Shown piece by piece: positions 8,057-18,318 of a DNA stretch of 64,000 bases (position 1 is its first letter; each line of letters opens with the position of its first letter). This DNA is from Paenibacillus silviterrae (GTDB lineage Bacteria; Bacillota; Bacilli; Paenibacillales; NBRC-103111): assembly GCF_030167925.1 (NCBI RefSeq), contig NZ_JASKUT010000001.1, forward strand, positions 496,001 to 560,000, given 5' to 3'. A program made the position numbers and the translations under genes. Below the pieces are notes generated by a model. The model was given only the letters and a program-made list of their open reading frames with translations. It searched no databases and was not told the origin of the DNA.

Positions 8057-9568
8057 ATGAACAGAAGACATCAGAAGACATGGGTCAAAGCCGGAGCGTT
8101 GCTTGCCGCATCCGCCTTGGTCATTACCGCCTGCGGAGGGAAGGAGCCGTCCGCTTCTCAAGGGAGCGGAAATGCCGGAGCGAATCAAGGACCGCTTCAG
8201 CTGACGATGATGCTGCCGACCTATAATCCCGAGCAAATGCCCGCAGACAGCCAGGTGCTAAAGCAGCTCGAGGAAAAAACCAATACGAAGCTGACGGTAT
8301 CGTGGGTGCCTTCCTCGTCCTACACGGACAAATTAAGCGCTACCGTTGCATCCGGCGAGCTCCCGAAAACGTTCGTTGCGCTGGAGCCGAAGGCCTCCTT
8401 CATTGTGAATGCCGCCCGAACCGGTATGTTCTGGGAGGTCGGACCGTATCTGAAAAGCTATCCGAACCTGAGCAAGATGTCGGATATCGTCCTGAAGAAC
8501 GTATCGATCGACGGCAAAATTTACGGCGTGTACCGTGAGCGCGATCTCGCCCGCTTCGGATTGATGATCCGTCAGGATTGGTTGACGAACCTGGGCCTAC
8601 AGGCGCCGAAGAACGTAGATGAGCTGTACACGGTTCTGAAGGCTTTCGCAACGGGCGACCCGGATAAGAACGGCAAACAGGACACGATCGGGCTTGCTGT
8701 GGGGATGCAAGGGAATGTCATCGCCGGCTTTAAAGATATGCTTGTCTACATGGGCGGTCCGAACGAGTGGGAGCTGAAGGACGGCAAGCTGGTTCCGGCT
8801 CATATGACGGCTGCCTACCTGGATACATTGAAGTTCTACAAGAAGCTGTACGACGAGAAAATCATCAATCAGGACTTCGCGCTCGTCAAGGACGGCCGGG
8901 CCGTTATGAATAAAGGGCAAGCGGGGCTTTGGATCGATAATATGCTGGACGGCAAAGGAATCGAGGACAACCTTAAGAAGGTGGATCCGAACGCGAAGAT
9001 TAACCTGCTCAACCGCATTTCCGGTCCGAAGGGCGAAAGAACCCGCGCCGGCGCAGGCTATCTGGGCATGTATATGATCCCGAAAACGAGCGTGAAGACG
9101 GAAGCGGAGCTCAAGCAAATTCTTGCTTACTTCGATAAAGTATCCGAGAAGGACATTCAGAACCTGATGAAGTACGGTATCGAAGGGAAGCAGTATACGG
9201 TTGAGAACGGCAGCTATAAGCCAAATCAGGATCCGAAGATCAAGGCGGAAATTACGGACGGCAACCAGTTTATGATTTTGCAAAATGAAGTGGTCAACTA
9301 CGGCACGGAGCTCGAGAAGCTGAGCACGAAGCTGTTCCAGGACAACGTTACCATCGCACTGGCTAACCCTGCAGCGCCATTTATCTCCAATACGGAGATT
9401 GAGAAGGGCAAGGAGCTTGCCAAGATTATCGAGGATGCTGCCGTGAAGTTCATCATGGGTTCGATCGATGAGGCCGGCTGGAAGCAAGCGGTGGAGAAAT
9501 GGCAGCAAAGCGGCGGAAGCAAGGTCATTGAGGAATTCAACGCGGAATACGCCAAAGCGGCGAAGTAA
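8057..9568 (+). CDS. Extracellular solute-binding lipoprotein (LipO/AlgQ-like)
   Basis: A 503-residue lipoprotein with lipobox VITAC (Cys26) after a positively charged, hydrophobic signal peptide. The LEEKTNT, FWEVGPYLKSYPNL and calcium-loop-like DPDKNGKQDT blocks are shared with the orphan binding protein at 2737, so the two are recent-looking paralogues. It is the substrate-capture subunit for the permeases at 6163 and 7137, with which it forms an operon. A GGGAGGA ribosome-binding site precedes the ATG and a strong terminator closes the unit. The ligand is probably an oligosaccharide; its identity cannot be read from sequence. Confidence 0.94.
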   Translation: MNRRHQKTWVKAGALLAASALVITACGGKEPSASQGSGNAGANQGPLQLTMMLPTYNPEQMPADSQVLKQLEEKTNTKLTVSWVPSSSYTDKLSATVASGELPKTFVALEPKASFIVNAARTGMFWEVGPYLKSYPNLSKMSDIVLKNVSIDGKIYGVYRERDLARFGLMIRQDWLTNLGLQAPKNVDELYTVLKAFATGDPDKNGKQDTIGLAVGMQGNVIAGFKDMLVYMGGPNEWELKDGKLVPAHMTAAYLDTLKFYKKLYDEKIINQDFALVKDGRAVMNKGQAGLWIDNMLDGKGIEDNLKKVDPNAKINLLNRISGPKGERTRAGAGYLGMYMIPKTSVKTEAELKQILAYFDKVSEKDIQNLMKYGIEGKQYTVENGSYKPNQDPKIKAEITDGNQFMILQNEVVNYGTELEKLSTKLFQDNVTIALANPAAPFISNTEIEKGKELAKIIEDAAVKFIMGSIDEAGWKQAVEKWQQSGGSKVIEEFNAEYAKAAK

Positions 9569-9584
9569 TGAGGCTTGTTGTTGT

Positions 9585-9617
9585 GAGGAAAGGGACATAA
9601 GGCCCTTTCCTCTTTTT
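9585..9617 (+). terminator. Rho-independent terminator of the 6163-9568 operon
   Basis: A perfect 10-bp stem, GAGGAAAGGG with CCCTTTCCTC, is followed by TTTTT. Confidence 0.92.
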
Positions 9618-9696
9618 CCGTAAGGAGTGTATGGCAATATGGAGTGATTTTATGTAAACTTGAAGTACACTCAGGGAACCATGACTTGGAGGCATT

Positions 9697-11970
9697 ATGA
9701 GATTTCGATCCCCGTCTTATTTATTGAAGCTGATGTTGTTTTCCATCCTGATCGGCACCATTCCGGTCATTGTGCTGGGTTCCTTTGCCTACTATAATTC
9801 CACGCGGACCGTACAGGAGAAAGTAAACGAGGGCAATAAGCAGCTTTTGCAGCAAACCCAGATGCGTGTCGAGCAGACGCTCAGAACGATTGATACCTCG
9901 GCAACGCAGCTGCTGCAGTCTCCCGTCGTTACCGGGGCCTTCGATAAAGAGATAACGAACCAGGATTATGAGATGGTGCATGAGCTGTATAAAGGAATAT
10001 CCCAAATTCAAACCTACGAGCTGGGCATCAAGGATATTTTTCTGTTCAGCTTAAGCAAACATTGGATAGTCACGAGCAACGGCGTGAACGAATACAGCTC
10101 CCCGGATTTCAGGCCGCAGCTGGAGGCTTTCTCACGAATGGGGGGAGGCTCCTTCTGGACCAGCGGACCGGACGACCTGACGAATTCATTTCAGTCCATC
10201 TATTTTGTGAAAAAGTATCCCTTTAACGCCGTCAATCCGAAAGGGATCATCTGCGTTGTGCTTTCATCCGATGTGATGAAGGAACTGGTCACGTTTCAGA
10301 ACGGCAAGGTCGGCAGCGCCTTCATAATGGATCCGGGCTTCCATGTGATCGGTCATCACGACCGTAATCAACTGGGGACGAGCCTGTCGGGGCAATCCTA
10401 CTTAAAGCCCCTCATCGAGTCGAAGGAGGCATTCGGCCAATATGCCGCCGAATTGGATGGGGAGACCGTAACCGTCACCTACCGGAAGTCTTCCTACAAC
10501 GGCTGGAGCTACGTCTCCGTCGCCTCTAACGAGGAAGTGAACGGGCAGAACCAAATCATCGGCTGGATGACGCTTCTCGTATGTGTGGTGATTTTGCTGG
10601 TCACGCTGATTCTCGCTTGGTTCGGGTCGAAGAAGATGTACAGTCCCATTCAATCGATCTATACCGCGCTCACCAGCATTCCTTCCTCCCAAGATGAAGA
10701 GAAGCCGAAGAGCGAGGAAGAGCTGCAGGTGATCGGGGAACGCGTCGACTATTTGATCAGGAATCAATCGCTGATTATGAATGAGCTCAAGGGGCAGCAG
10801 GTGCAGCTTAAGGAATTTTTCATGCAAAAATTGTTTAGCGGCGCCATCCATCCGTCGGATTTCGAAGAAAAATTGAGCTTGTACGGCTTGGAGAAGCCTT
10901 GGCCTTCCATGTGCGTGTTAGCCGTTCAAATCGATACTTTGAAGGAAACCCGCTATGCGGAGACGGACCGCGATTTGCTAATGTTTGCCATAAGCAATAT
11001 CGTCGGTGAGCTTGTGCTGACCGAGCAACGGCTCGTCCCGGTTGTCAAATCGGATTGCCAGGTGACCCTGATCGGATCATCGGAAGAAGGGGCGGAGTTT
11101 AAAGAGCAGATTTTCACCTTGTCCGATGAGATCCAAAAGGCGATTTATCAATATTTAAATATGAAGGTGAGCATCGGCATCAGCCGTCCCTTCAGCTCGT
11201 TCGCGGACGCACAGCAGGCTTTGCATGAAGCGATGACATCGTTAAAATACAGAGTAGGGCTCGGGCAGGAATCGATCTTGTTTATCGAGGATGTGCAGCC
11301 GCAGAAGAGCAATCTGTATATGTATCCGCAAGAGGGGGAGCAGGCGCTCCTCGATGCAATCCGGGCAGGAGACCCGGAACAGTCGGAGCAAGCCTTGAAG
11401 CAATTGATCGGAGAGCTGTTCCAGCCCCGTGCGCAGCATCAGGATTATCAGCTGTCACTGCTGCGATTGCTGGTCGACCTCCTCAAATTCGGCCAGGAAT
11501 TGTCCATCCCGATGGACCGGATCGCCGAAGATGAAGCCTCCTTGATTCAGTCTCTGTTCAAGCTGCGGAACGTAGAGGAGATGGAGCAGTGGTTCCTTTC
11601 GATGTTCGTACTGCCCTACATTCAGGAGCTGGGCAATCGACGGGATTCCCAGTTCAAGCATATTTCGGAAGCGGTGATCGATATGATTCATCGCGAGTTC
11701 GATTCGGAGCTTACACTGGAGAAGTGCTCTTCCCGCATCAACTACCACCCTCACTACGTGAGTCGCGTATTCCGCCAGGAGACCGGCATTAATTTCGGTG
11801 AGTATTTAACGCAGTATCGGATCGATATGGCCAAGAAATGGCTGAAGGAGTCCGATCTGAAGATTGTCGAAATCGCCGAACGATTACAGTACAACAACTC
11901 CGCCAACTTTATTCGATCCTTCCGCAAAACGGTAGGCATGACGCCGGGGCAATACCGCGAGGAAGGGTAA
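9697..11970 (+). CDS. Membrane-anchored AraC-family sensor regulator
   Basis: A 757-residue one-component regulator. Membrane segment 1 is near residues 8-30 (LLKLMLFSILIGTIPVIVLG). An extracellular sensor of about 250 residues follows, then membrane segment 2 near 287-312 (WMTLLVCVVILLVTLILAW). The long cytoplasmic linker ends in an AraC HTH over roughly the last 96 residues, with NSANFIRSFRKTVGMTPGQYR. It probably senses an extracellular sugar, directly or through the binding protein, and activates the transporter operon 6163-9568 just upstream. A TTGGAGG ribosome-binding site precedes the ATG. It lies beyond the operon terminator, so it is transcribed separately. Confidence 0.92.
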   Translation: MRFRSPSYLLKLMLFSILIGTIPVIVLGSFAYYNSTRTVQEKVNEGNKQLLQQTQMRVEQTLRTIDTSATQLLQSPVVTGAFDKEITNQDYEMVHELYKGISQIQTYELGIKDIFLFSLSKHWIVTSNGVNEYSSPDFRPQLEAFSRMGGGSFWTSGPDDLTNSFQSIYFVKKYPFNAVNPKGIICVVLSSDVMKELVTFQNGKVGSAFIMDPGFHVIGHHDRNQLGTSLSGQSYLKPLIESKEAFGQYAAELDGETVTVTYRKSSYNGWSYVSVASNEEVNGQNQIIGWMTLLVCVVILLVTLILAWFGSKKMYSPIQSIYTALTSIPSSQDEEKPKSEEELQVIGERVDYLIRNQSLIMNELKGQQVQLKEFFMQKLFSGAIHPSDFEEKLSLYGLEKPWPSMCVLAVQIDTLKETRYAETDRDLLMFAISNIVGELVLTEQRLVPVVKSDCQVTLIGSSEEGAEFKEQIFTLSDEIQKAIYQYLNMKVSIGISRPFSSFADAQQALHEAMTSLKYRVGLGQESILFIEDVQPQKSNLYMYPQEGEQALLDAIRAGDPEQSEQALKQLIGELFQPRAQHQDYQLSLLRLLVDLLKFGQELSIPMDRIAEDEASLIQSLFKLRNVEEMEQWFLSMFVLPYIQELGNRRDSQFKHISEAVIDMIHREFDSELTLEKCSSRINYHPHYVSRVFRQETGINFGEYLTQYRIDMAKKWLKESDLKIVEIAERLQYNNSANFIRSFRKTVGMTPGQYREEG

Positions 11971-12023
11971 GTGTACCGCCGATCGTCCCCTCATGAATAT
12001 ATTCAATCATAACCCGTTATCGG

Positions 12024-12048
12024 GCCTGCCTTCAGGGGCAGGCTTTTT
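12024..12048 (+). terminator. Rho-independent terminator of the AraC gene at 9697
   Basis: A 7-bp stem (GCCTGCC with GGCAGGC) and loop TTCAGG are followed by TTTTT. The rest of the gap, to 12239, holds no recognisable gene. Confidence 0.85.
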
Positions 12049-12239
12049 GTCATGCCTGCAGACGCCGCCGGTATTCAAAAATCGTCGATATACAATTTCA
12101 GCAAAAGCGCGCCGTAACCGGATTATCGTATACCGGAATGAAACTTGTGTATGGATTTCAGCCTCAGCATGCGTTTGAATGAGAGGTGTACCACGACAGC
12201 ATACTGCATGGAATCCTACACGGATAAGGAGAAGAGTAC

Positions 12240-13190
12240 ATGAGGAATCACAATGTTCAATTGGCGGCTGCAGGTCACACGGCCAAAGCACTTCAACGGA
12301 GGCGGCGCTTCAAAATGAATGTCCCGCTCATCATGATGTTTGCTCCGATCCTGTTGTATTTTATTACTTTCAAATATATACCGATGGGGGGACTGATCAT
12401 CGCCTTCAAAAACTATAATATGGCGGACGGCATCCTTAACAGCCCCTGGGCAGGGCTGGATAACTTCCGGCTGTTGTTCAACAGTCCCATGATGCTGGAT
12501 ATTATCAAAAACACGTTTTTTATCAGCCTGCTGTCCATTCTCGTTTCGTTCCCGTTTCCGATTCTTCTGGCCATCCTGTTAAACGAAATTCGCGGGATGC
12601 TCTATAAACGGACGATTCAGACGCTCGTCTATTTGCCGCATTTTTTAAACTGGGTCATCATCGGATCGTTTGTCGTGCTGATCTTTGCCCAGGAGCAGGG
12701 GATCGTCAACAAAATCATTACGGCCTTCGGCGGAGAAAAGATTGCGTTCCTGTATGATAAATCGACGTGGCTGGGCGTCTTTCTCGGCTCAGGCATCTGG
12801 AAGGAAGCCGGCTTCGGGGCCATCATTTATTTGGCGGCACTCGGCAATATCGATCCGAGCTTGTACGAATCCTCGAGCCTGGACGGAGCGAACAAATTCA
12901 GGCAAATGTGGCATATTACGCTTCCCGGCATTCGACCGGTTATCATCCTGATGCTGATTCTTTCCTTGGAGCATGTCATGGACGTCGGCTTTGACCAAAT
13001 CTTTGTGCTGAAAAATCCGATGGTAGGAGATATTGCGAACGTCATTAGTGTCTGGAGCTATGAGGTGGGGCTGGGACGCGGTCAATTCAGCATTACCACC
13101 GCTCTGGGATTTTTCCAATCGCTGGTCGGACTGGTGCTGGTGCTGCTTGCAAACAAAATCGCACGAAAATTCGGCGAAGGCCTGTGGTAA
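12240..13190 (+). CDS. ABC sugar importer permease, LplB-type
   Basis: A 316-residue permease of the LplB/AlgM1 group, first gene of a second complete import module. It has about six hydrophobic segments and the N-terminal KYIPMGGLIIAFKNYN block. The EAA loop is ESSSLDGANKFRQMWHITLP, with Ser in place of the usual second Ala. The C-terminus ARKFGEGLW lies close to the start of the next gene. The start at ATG 12240 has AAGGAGAAG just upstream. Partners are 13204 (permease), 14195 (binding protein) and the AraC sensor at 15993. Confidence 0.95.
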   Translation: MRNHNVQLAAAGHTAKALQRRRRFKMNVPLIMMFAPILLYFITFKYIPMGGLIIAFKNYNMADGILNSPWAGLDNFRLLFNSPMMLDIIKNTFFISLLSILVSFPFPILLAILLNEIRGMLYKRTIQTLVYLPHFLNWVIIGSFVVLIFAQEQGIVNKIITAFGGEKIAFLYDKSTWLGVFLGSGIWKEAGFGAIIYLAALGNIDPSLYESSSLDGANKFRQMWHITLPGIRPVIILMLILSLEHVMDVGFDQIFVLKNPMVGDIANVISVWSYEVGLGRGQFSITTALGFFQSLVGLVLVLLANKIARKFGEGLW

Positions 13191-13203
13191 AGGAGAAGAG
13201 ATC

Positions 13204-14085
13204 ATGAGACCGTCATTCGGTGAAAAGCTTTTTTTCGGCTTCAATTATGTGCTGCTCGGTCTGTTCGGCATCAGCTGCATCCTGCCTATTTTGCATATCG
13301 CATCGCTTTCCTTAAGCTCTGAGCACGCCGTCCTGTCGGGCTTTGTGGGTCTTTGGCCGGTCGGCTTTACGCTGGATTCCTACAAGCTGCTGGTGGAAGG
13401 AACCCAGATTGTGAAAGCCTTTCAGAACAGCGTAGTGATTACGGTAGTGGGTACCGTCTTGAACCTATTGTTTACGATCCTCGCCGCGTACCCGTTATCG
13501 CGCACTTATTTTTACTGGAGAAAGCCGTTTACCCTGCTGATCGTCTTTACGATGCTGTTTACGGCCGGATTGATTCCAAACTATTTACTGATCAAGAGCT
13601 TGGGGCTGGTCAACACTTATGGAGCGCTTTGGCTCCCCGCCTTGGTCAGTGTATACAACCTGCTGGTGCTCAAGACCTTTTTCGAGAATATCCCGGGGGA
13701 GCTGGAGGACGCCGCCCGCATAGACGGATGCAGCGAAACCCGCCTGATCATGCAAATTATGCTGCCCTTGTCCATGCCGGTGATTGCTACCCTGATCTTG
13801 TTCTACGCGGTCGGGCATTGGAATTCGTTCTTCAACGTCATGATTTATATCAACTCGTCGGAAAAGCATAATCTTACCGTTCTTGTCCAACAGATGATTA
13901 TGAACAGTCAGCTGTCGCAGCAGGTTACGGAAGGAAGGCTCAGCGAGGACATGACCCAGTCGGTTACTCCACAGTCGATTCAATCGGCCGGTGTTATCGC
14001 CATGCTGCTACCTATGCTTCTGGTCTATCCGTTCCTGCAGAAGTATTTCGTGAAGGGCGTCATGATCGGTTCCATCAAGGGCTAG
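13204..14085 (+). CDS. ABC sugar importer permease, YtcP/LplC-type
   Basis: A 293-residue permease and partner of 12240. The start at ATG 13204 is chosen because AAGGAGAAGAG sits just upstream; a much earlier in-frame start (13033) would overlap the previous gene by 158 bp. It carries the EAA loop DAARIDGCSETRLIMQIMLP, the MLFTAGLIPNYLLIK block and the C-terminus KGVMIGSIKG. The 13-bp gap from the previous gene shows translational coupling within the operon. Confidence 0.94.
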   Translation: MRPSFGEKLFFGFNYVLLGLFGISCILPILHIASLSLSSEHAVLSGFVGLWPVGFTLDSYKLLVEGTQIVKAFQNSVVITVVGTVLNLLFTILAAYPLSRTYFYWRKPFTLLIVFTMLFTAGLIPNYLLIKSLGLVNTYGALWLPALVSVYNLLVLKTFFENIPGELEDAARIDGCSETRLIMQIMLPLSMPVIATLILFYAVGHWNSFFNVMIYINSSEKHNLTVLVQQMIMNSQLSQQVTEGRLSEDMTQSVTPQSIQSAGVIAMLLPMLLVYPFLQKYFVKGVMIGSIKG

Positions 14086-14194
14086 ATGTTTGGTCGCGGT
14101 TTGATTATAGTTGGAGGTGATGAAAAAAAAGAGGACTCGGTTAGCGTTAAGATAGATAGCTTTTCGTTCGTCACTACAAAAGGGAGGAATCGGT

Positions 14195-15817
14195 ATGCAA
14201 CAAAAAAAGAAAACGATCGCGTTAGCACTTACTTCCGTACTCGCAGCGGGGGCCGTTCTAGCGGGCTGCAGTCAAGAAGCGGGCAAAGGGCAAACGGCGG
14301 GAAGCCCAGGCGATTCGTCGGGCACGAAAAAAGGGAAAATTTCCGTCATGGTCTACGACAGGGGCCGCGTTCCTGCGGAAGAGGGCAACTATGAGAAGAA
14401 CCGCTGGACCGAATGGATTAACAAAAATGCGCCGGCAGAGGTTACCTTCGTGCCGATTCCGCGCAACAAGCCGGAGGATAAGCTGAATGTCCTTCTTGCC
14501 TCGGGCTCTGCGCCGGATTTCATCCAGGACTACAATCCGCTGAATAAAAATGCCTGGTACGCATCCAAGCAGCTTATGCCGTTGGACGATTTGATTGAGA
14601 AGCACAGCGTGGAATATAAGGCGCTGCTGAGCAAATATCCGATCCTGCGCAAGCTGGGGACACAGGATGACGGTAAGCTCTACGAGGTCGGCGCGTTTAC
14701 CCAGACGGATATCAACTGGGTATTCCTGGTGAGGGCGGACTGGCTCAAGAAGCTGAATCTGGAAGCTCCGAAAACGACCGAGGAATTGTTTGCTGTCGCT
14801 AAAGCGTTTACCGAGAACGATCCGGACGGCAACGGCAAAAAGGACACGTTCGGGATGTCGCTCGGAGGCGGGTTTAACCAAAATATTTTCAACTGGATCT
14901 TCGGACTGCCGGGTGCGGGCCACGCGCTGGAGGACGGAAAGATGGTCTATCCATGGAAGCAGCTGGAGGCAATTACCGATTTTAAGAAACGATTGTATCA
15001 GGACGGCCTGATCGATAAGGATTTTGCAGCCGATGCGAACGGGGAGAAGGCCAAGCGCGATTTTGTCAACGGAAAGATTGGCTTCTACACGATGCAGTGG
15101 GCTGACGTGAAATCAACCTTTGAGGCCTTGAAGAAAAACGTGCCTGAAGCTCAGGTTATCCCGATTGTGCTTCCCAAGAGCTCCTTCGGCCAGTTTGCTC
15201 CGGCGATTTCCGCGCCAGCCCAAACGCCGGGTGTTGTCAACGCTGCGGCGAAGGATCCCGTATCCGTCATCAAGTATATTGACTTCTTGAACAAGGAAGA
15301 CACGGTGAAGAAGCTCAAATGGGGAGTCGAGGGCGAGCACTATAAACTGGATGCGAGCGGCTGTCCGGCACCGATAGACATGGAAAAAAATAAAAAGGAA
15401 AGAGATTGGAACGTTGACTACTCGATGATCAGCAGCTCGACCGATGCTACCCGCAAATGCGATCCTCGTTTGATGGAGATTGACACAGCTACAACGGTCG
15501 GTAAAGAATACAAAGAGATTCTGGAGACGGCCCGTAAAATTTACTTGAATCCGGCCACCCCTATGCCCGGCTTTTTCCTGAATGCCCCTGCGATGCCGAA
15601 CGACTTGAATCTGATTGTACAGAGCGTTTCCAAGCTGGGGGATGAGTACACGAAGGCGATCGTCACCAAGGACTACACCGCCGAGAAAGCAACCCAAACG
15701 GCGAAGGACATGTGGACCAAGGCCGGCGGCGGGAAGATCGACGAATGGTACAACACGTACTATAACAAGAACAAAGATAAGATCGTGAATGTCATGGATA
15801 TTTACGAGAAAAAGTAA
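14195..15817 (+). CDS. Extracellular solute-binding lipoprotein
   Basis: A 540-residue lipoprotein with lipobox VLAGC (Cys25), the binding subunit for permeases 12240 and 13204. It carries the calcium-loop-like DPDGNGKKDT also seen in three other binding proteins of this window, but the rest is divergent. It is longer than the others and has two unusual cysteines for an exported protein (ASGCPAP and TRKCDP), which could form a disulphide. The ribosome-binding site is GGGAGGA. The 109-bp gap from the permease gene holds no clear terminator, so it probably belongs to the same transcript. Confidence 0.92.
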   Translation: MQQKKKTIALALTSVLAAGAVLAGCSQEAGKGQTAGSPGDSSGTKKGKISVMVYDRGRVPAEEGNYEKNRWTEWINKNAPAEVTFVPIPRNKPEDKLNVLLASGSAPDFIQDYNPLNKNAWYASKQLMPLDDLIEKHSVEYKALLSKYPILRKLGTQDDGKLYEVGAFTQTDINWVFLVRADWLKKLNLEAPKTTEELFAVAKAFTENDPDGNGKKDTFGMSLGGGFNQNIFNWIFGLPGAGHALEDGKMVYPWKQLEAITDFKKRLYQDGLIDKDFAADANGEKAKRDFVNGKIGFYTMQWADVKSTFEALKKNVPEAQVIPIVLPKSSFGQFAPAISAPAQTPGVVNAAAKDPVSVIKYIDFLNKEDTVKKLKWGVEGEHYKLDASGCPAPIDMEKNKKERDWNVDYSMISSSTDATRKCDPRLMEIDTATTVGKEYKEILETARKIYLNPATPMPGFFLNAPAMPNDLNLIVQSVSKLGDEYTKAIVTKDYTAEKATQTAKDMWTKAGGGKIDEWYNTYYNKNKDKIVNVMDIYEKK

Positions 15818-15824
15818 TAGGAGC

Positions 15825-15858
15825 GCGGCACCTTTATGCGAGAAGGTGCCGTTTTTCG
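15825..15858 (+). terminator. Rho-independent terminator of the 12240-15817 operon
   Basis: A 9-bp stem (CGGCACCTT with AAGGTGCCG) is followed by TTTTT. Confidence 0.9.
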
Positions 15859-15913
15859 CATGTGGGTGCAGTCAAATAGCTTCTGATACCCGTCCGATCT
15901 ATAATAAAGTATA

Positions 15914-15942
15914 TTGACGGAAAGGTGTATATTGATCATAAT
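15914..15942 (+). promoter_or_regulatory. Probable sigma-A promoter of the AraC gene at 15993
   Basis: The -35 box is TTGACG (15914-15919) and the -10 box CATAAT (15937-15942), with a 17-bp spacer. The 9-mer GTATATTGA occurs at 15909 and again at 15927, overlapping the promoter, which could mark a regulator site. A second TATAAT lies at 15900-15905 without a good -35. Confidence 0.55.
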
Positions 15943-15992
15943 GAACATTTCGGTAAAGAATTGGTTATAACGCAGCTATTGGGGGATATTGA

Positions 15993-18236
15993 ATGCCGGG
16001 TAAGTGGTTTAAACGGCTGTTGTTTTCTTATTTGCCGATTTTTCTCCTTGTCATTTTCAGCTTGTCGATCGTATTTTTTATCATCGTCAACAATGTATCG
16101 CGCGAGCAGGCCCAGCGGGCGAACGAGGTGTTCATGGAGCAAGTGCTCGTTCAGCTGGACCGGACGCTCGAGCTCATCAACCAGCAGATCATGAAGGAAT
16201 CGAATTTCAACGAAGGCGTAAGGGATTATTACTTTAAGCCGCCTGCGGATACGTTCGGCAGCCTTGTTGTCCCTTCGGAGAAGCTCCGAGAGATCGTGGG
16301 AGCCCTGCCTCTCATCGATTCGATGTATTTATATCGGATGGCCGACGGCATGGTGCTCAGCACCAACTCCCTTATGCCGCTAAGTCAATTCGGGGATCAG
16401 GAGTTTGCCCAAACGATCCTGCAGAAAGGGGCGCCGACCAAGTGGCTTCCCGTCCGCTCTTATAGAGAGTTCGCCGATCAAGCGCCGAGGCGCGTCGTCA
16501 CGCTCGTTCGCAATGTGCCTTTGCTGAGCGGGGAAAAGGGGTTCGTCGTGGTTAACGTGGGAGCGGATATGATCTCCAAGTACGTAATGGAGATGTACAG
16601 CTCCAAATTCAGCTACATTCGACTGGAGGACCAGAACGGCAATGACATTCTGAACGCGAATGCTCCGCGGGTGGGATCCGAGATCAATTCCGCGGTTTCC
16701 GGCTATACCGGCTGGATCATTCACAGCGGCTTACGCGATGGCGGCTTGTTCTACGTGTTTTCCCATATCCACTGGATCTGGCTCGGCATTACCGCGGTGA
16801 CATTACTTATTGGCGCGATTGGACTCATCATTGTAACAAGGCGTAATTACAGGCCGGTGGAGATGATCGTGGAACAAATCCGGCAGTTTGCTGTACAGCG
16901 CAGCCAGACGCTCACGGCCTCCAGCGGGAATGATGAATTTGTTTTTATAGAGACGGCCTTGAACCGGTTAATTGAGCAGTCCAATAAATACGATCAGCAG
17001 TTTCAGGAGGATTTGCTGTACCGGCGCCAATACTTTTTCCAGGAGGTGATGACCGGCAGCAGGGCGATTTCAGCTGACGAATGGAGCGGGGAGCTGAACG
17101 GATTGTACTTCGGGGGCGAGAAGCCCCTCTTCATTGCAGCGGTGGTGGAGATTGATAAACATCAGGACTTTGTCAGTATTTATAATCAACGGGACCAGAG
17201 CCTGCTGAAATTTGTTGTGAAAAGCGTGGTCAATGAAATCGGAGGGAAGCATGACATCGCGGTGTGGACGGAATGGATCGCGAATGATCGCCTAGGCGTT
17301 CTGTTCGGAATGACGGGCGAGGAAGCAGAGAGCTTGCAAGCTCTGAAAGCCGTCGGGGAAGAGCTGAATGCGTGGGTGACGAGCAATCTTCATTTTTCCG
17401 TCACCTCCGGCTTCGGTTCAGGGGTAGAGGAGGTCAATGAAATTCCTCTTTCCTACGAGGACGCGATGAATGCATTGAAATACAAGACGGTGCTTGGGGG
17501 CTCGGGGACCTTCCTCTATTCCGAGATGAAAGCGAAGTCCGAAAGTACGATTTACGACAATCTGGATGTGATCCGTAAGCTGACTTCCTGCTTCAGGCAA
17601 AATAATGAAGAGTGGGAGACGGTGTTCAGGGAGGTGTTCGCGAATTTGCGCCTCAACCTGAGCTCAAAGGAAGAAATCGTCATTGCGGCCAACTATTTAA
17701 GCTATGATCTCAACCAGTCCCTCAAGGAGATGGCCCAAGACTACCGGGGGCTGTGGGAGCAGGAAATTCATCCCGGGCTCACGGCGGCGGTGGAAACCTT
17801 CGAAACGCTGGACGAGGTGGAGTCCCAATTCTACGAGCTGCTGCGCAAGGCGTTCGAGCATCTGAATCACATGCGCGAGAAGCGCAGCGGTCATACCTTG
17901 ATCCTGGAAATCAAGTCGTATATCGAAGAACGCTATGCGGATCCTAATTTATCCCTGCAAATGATCAGCGATCACTTCCAGCTGAACACGAAGTATGTCA
18001 GTCAGCTGTTTAAGGATGAGATGGGCGAGAAGTTCATCGATTACTTGGCTCTTCTGCGAATAAGGCATGCGAGGGAGCTGCTGGAGGAAACGAAGGCTCC
18101 CATTCAGGACATTGCGATGAAGGTAGGCTATACGCATTCTTTGTCGTTCATCCGGATGTTTAAGAAGGTCATGAATGTAACGCCGGGTGATTATCGTAAG
18201 CACAGTGCTTTGCAGTTGAAGGGGCGGGAGTTGTAG
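15993..18236 (+). CDS. Membrane-anchored AraC-family sensor regulator
   Basis: A 747-residue regulator built like the one at 9697. Membrane segment 1 is near residues 10-33 (FLLVIFSLSIVFFIIVNN), the extracellular sensor reaches to about 255, and membrane segment 2 is near 258-285 (WLGITAVTLLIGAIGLIIV). The linker is long, and the last 100 residues are an AraC HTH ending in SLSFIRMFKKVMNVTPGDYR. It is the likely activator of the 12240-15817 import operon. The ribosome-binding site is only a GGGGGA stretch 10 bp before the ATG, weaker than elsewhere in the window. A terminator follows at 18319. Confidence 0.92.
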   Translation: MPGKWFKRLLFSYLPIFLLVIFSLSIVFFIIVNNVSREQAQRANEVFMEQVLVQLDRTLELINQQIMKESNFNEGVRDYYFKPPADTFGSLVVPSEKLREIVGALPLIDSMYLYRMADGMVLSTNSLMPLSQFGDQEFAQTILQKGAPTKWLPVRSYREFADQAPRRVVTLVRNVPLLSGEKGFVVVNVGADMISKYVMEMYSSKFSYIRLEDQNGNDILNANAPRVGSEINSAVSGYTGWIIHSGLRDGGLFYVFSHIHWIWLGITAVTLLIGAIGLIIVTRRNYRPVEMIVEQIRQFAVQRSQTLTASSGNDEFVFIETALNRLIEQSNKYDQQFQEDLLYRRQYFFQEVMTGSRAISADEWSGELNGLYFGGEKPLFIAAVVEIDKHQDFVSIYNQRDQSLLKFVVKSVVNEIGGKHDIAVWTEWIANDRLGVLFGMTGEEAESLQALKAVGEELNAWVTSNLHFSVTSGFGSGVEEVNEIPLSYEDAMNALKYKTVLGGSGTFLYSEMKAKSESTIYDNLDVIRKLTSCFRQNNEEWETVFREVFANLRLNLSSKEEIVIAANYLSYDLNQSLKEMAQDYRGLWEQEIHPGLTAAVETFETLDEVESQFYELLRKAFEHLNHMREKRSGHTLILEIKSYIEERYADPNLSLQMISDHFQLNTKYVSQLFKDEMGEKFIDYLALLRIRHARELLEETKAPIQDIAMKVGYTHSLSFIRMFKKVMNVTPGDYRKHSALQLKGREL

Positions 18237-18318
18237 AGTAGCCATAGGAGCGCGAGTGGAACGGGGCGGGATCCGATGAGCATGCCTCCTTACGCGCCGA
18301 AAGTATGTTTTTAGCACG

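Noticed and set aside
14120..14155. An 11-codon peptide (MKKKRTRLALR) after GGAGGTG, before the binding-protein gene at 14195
   Set aside because: The ribosome-binding site is too close to the ATG (two bases from GGAGG), and nothing suggests attenuation.
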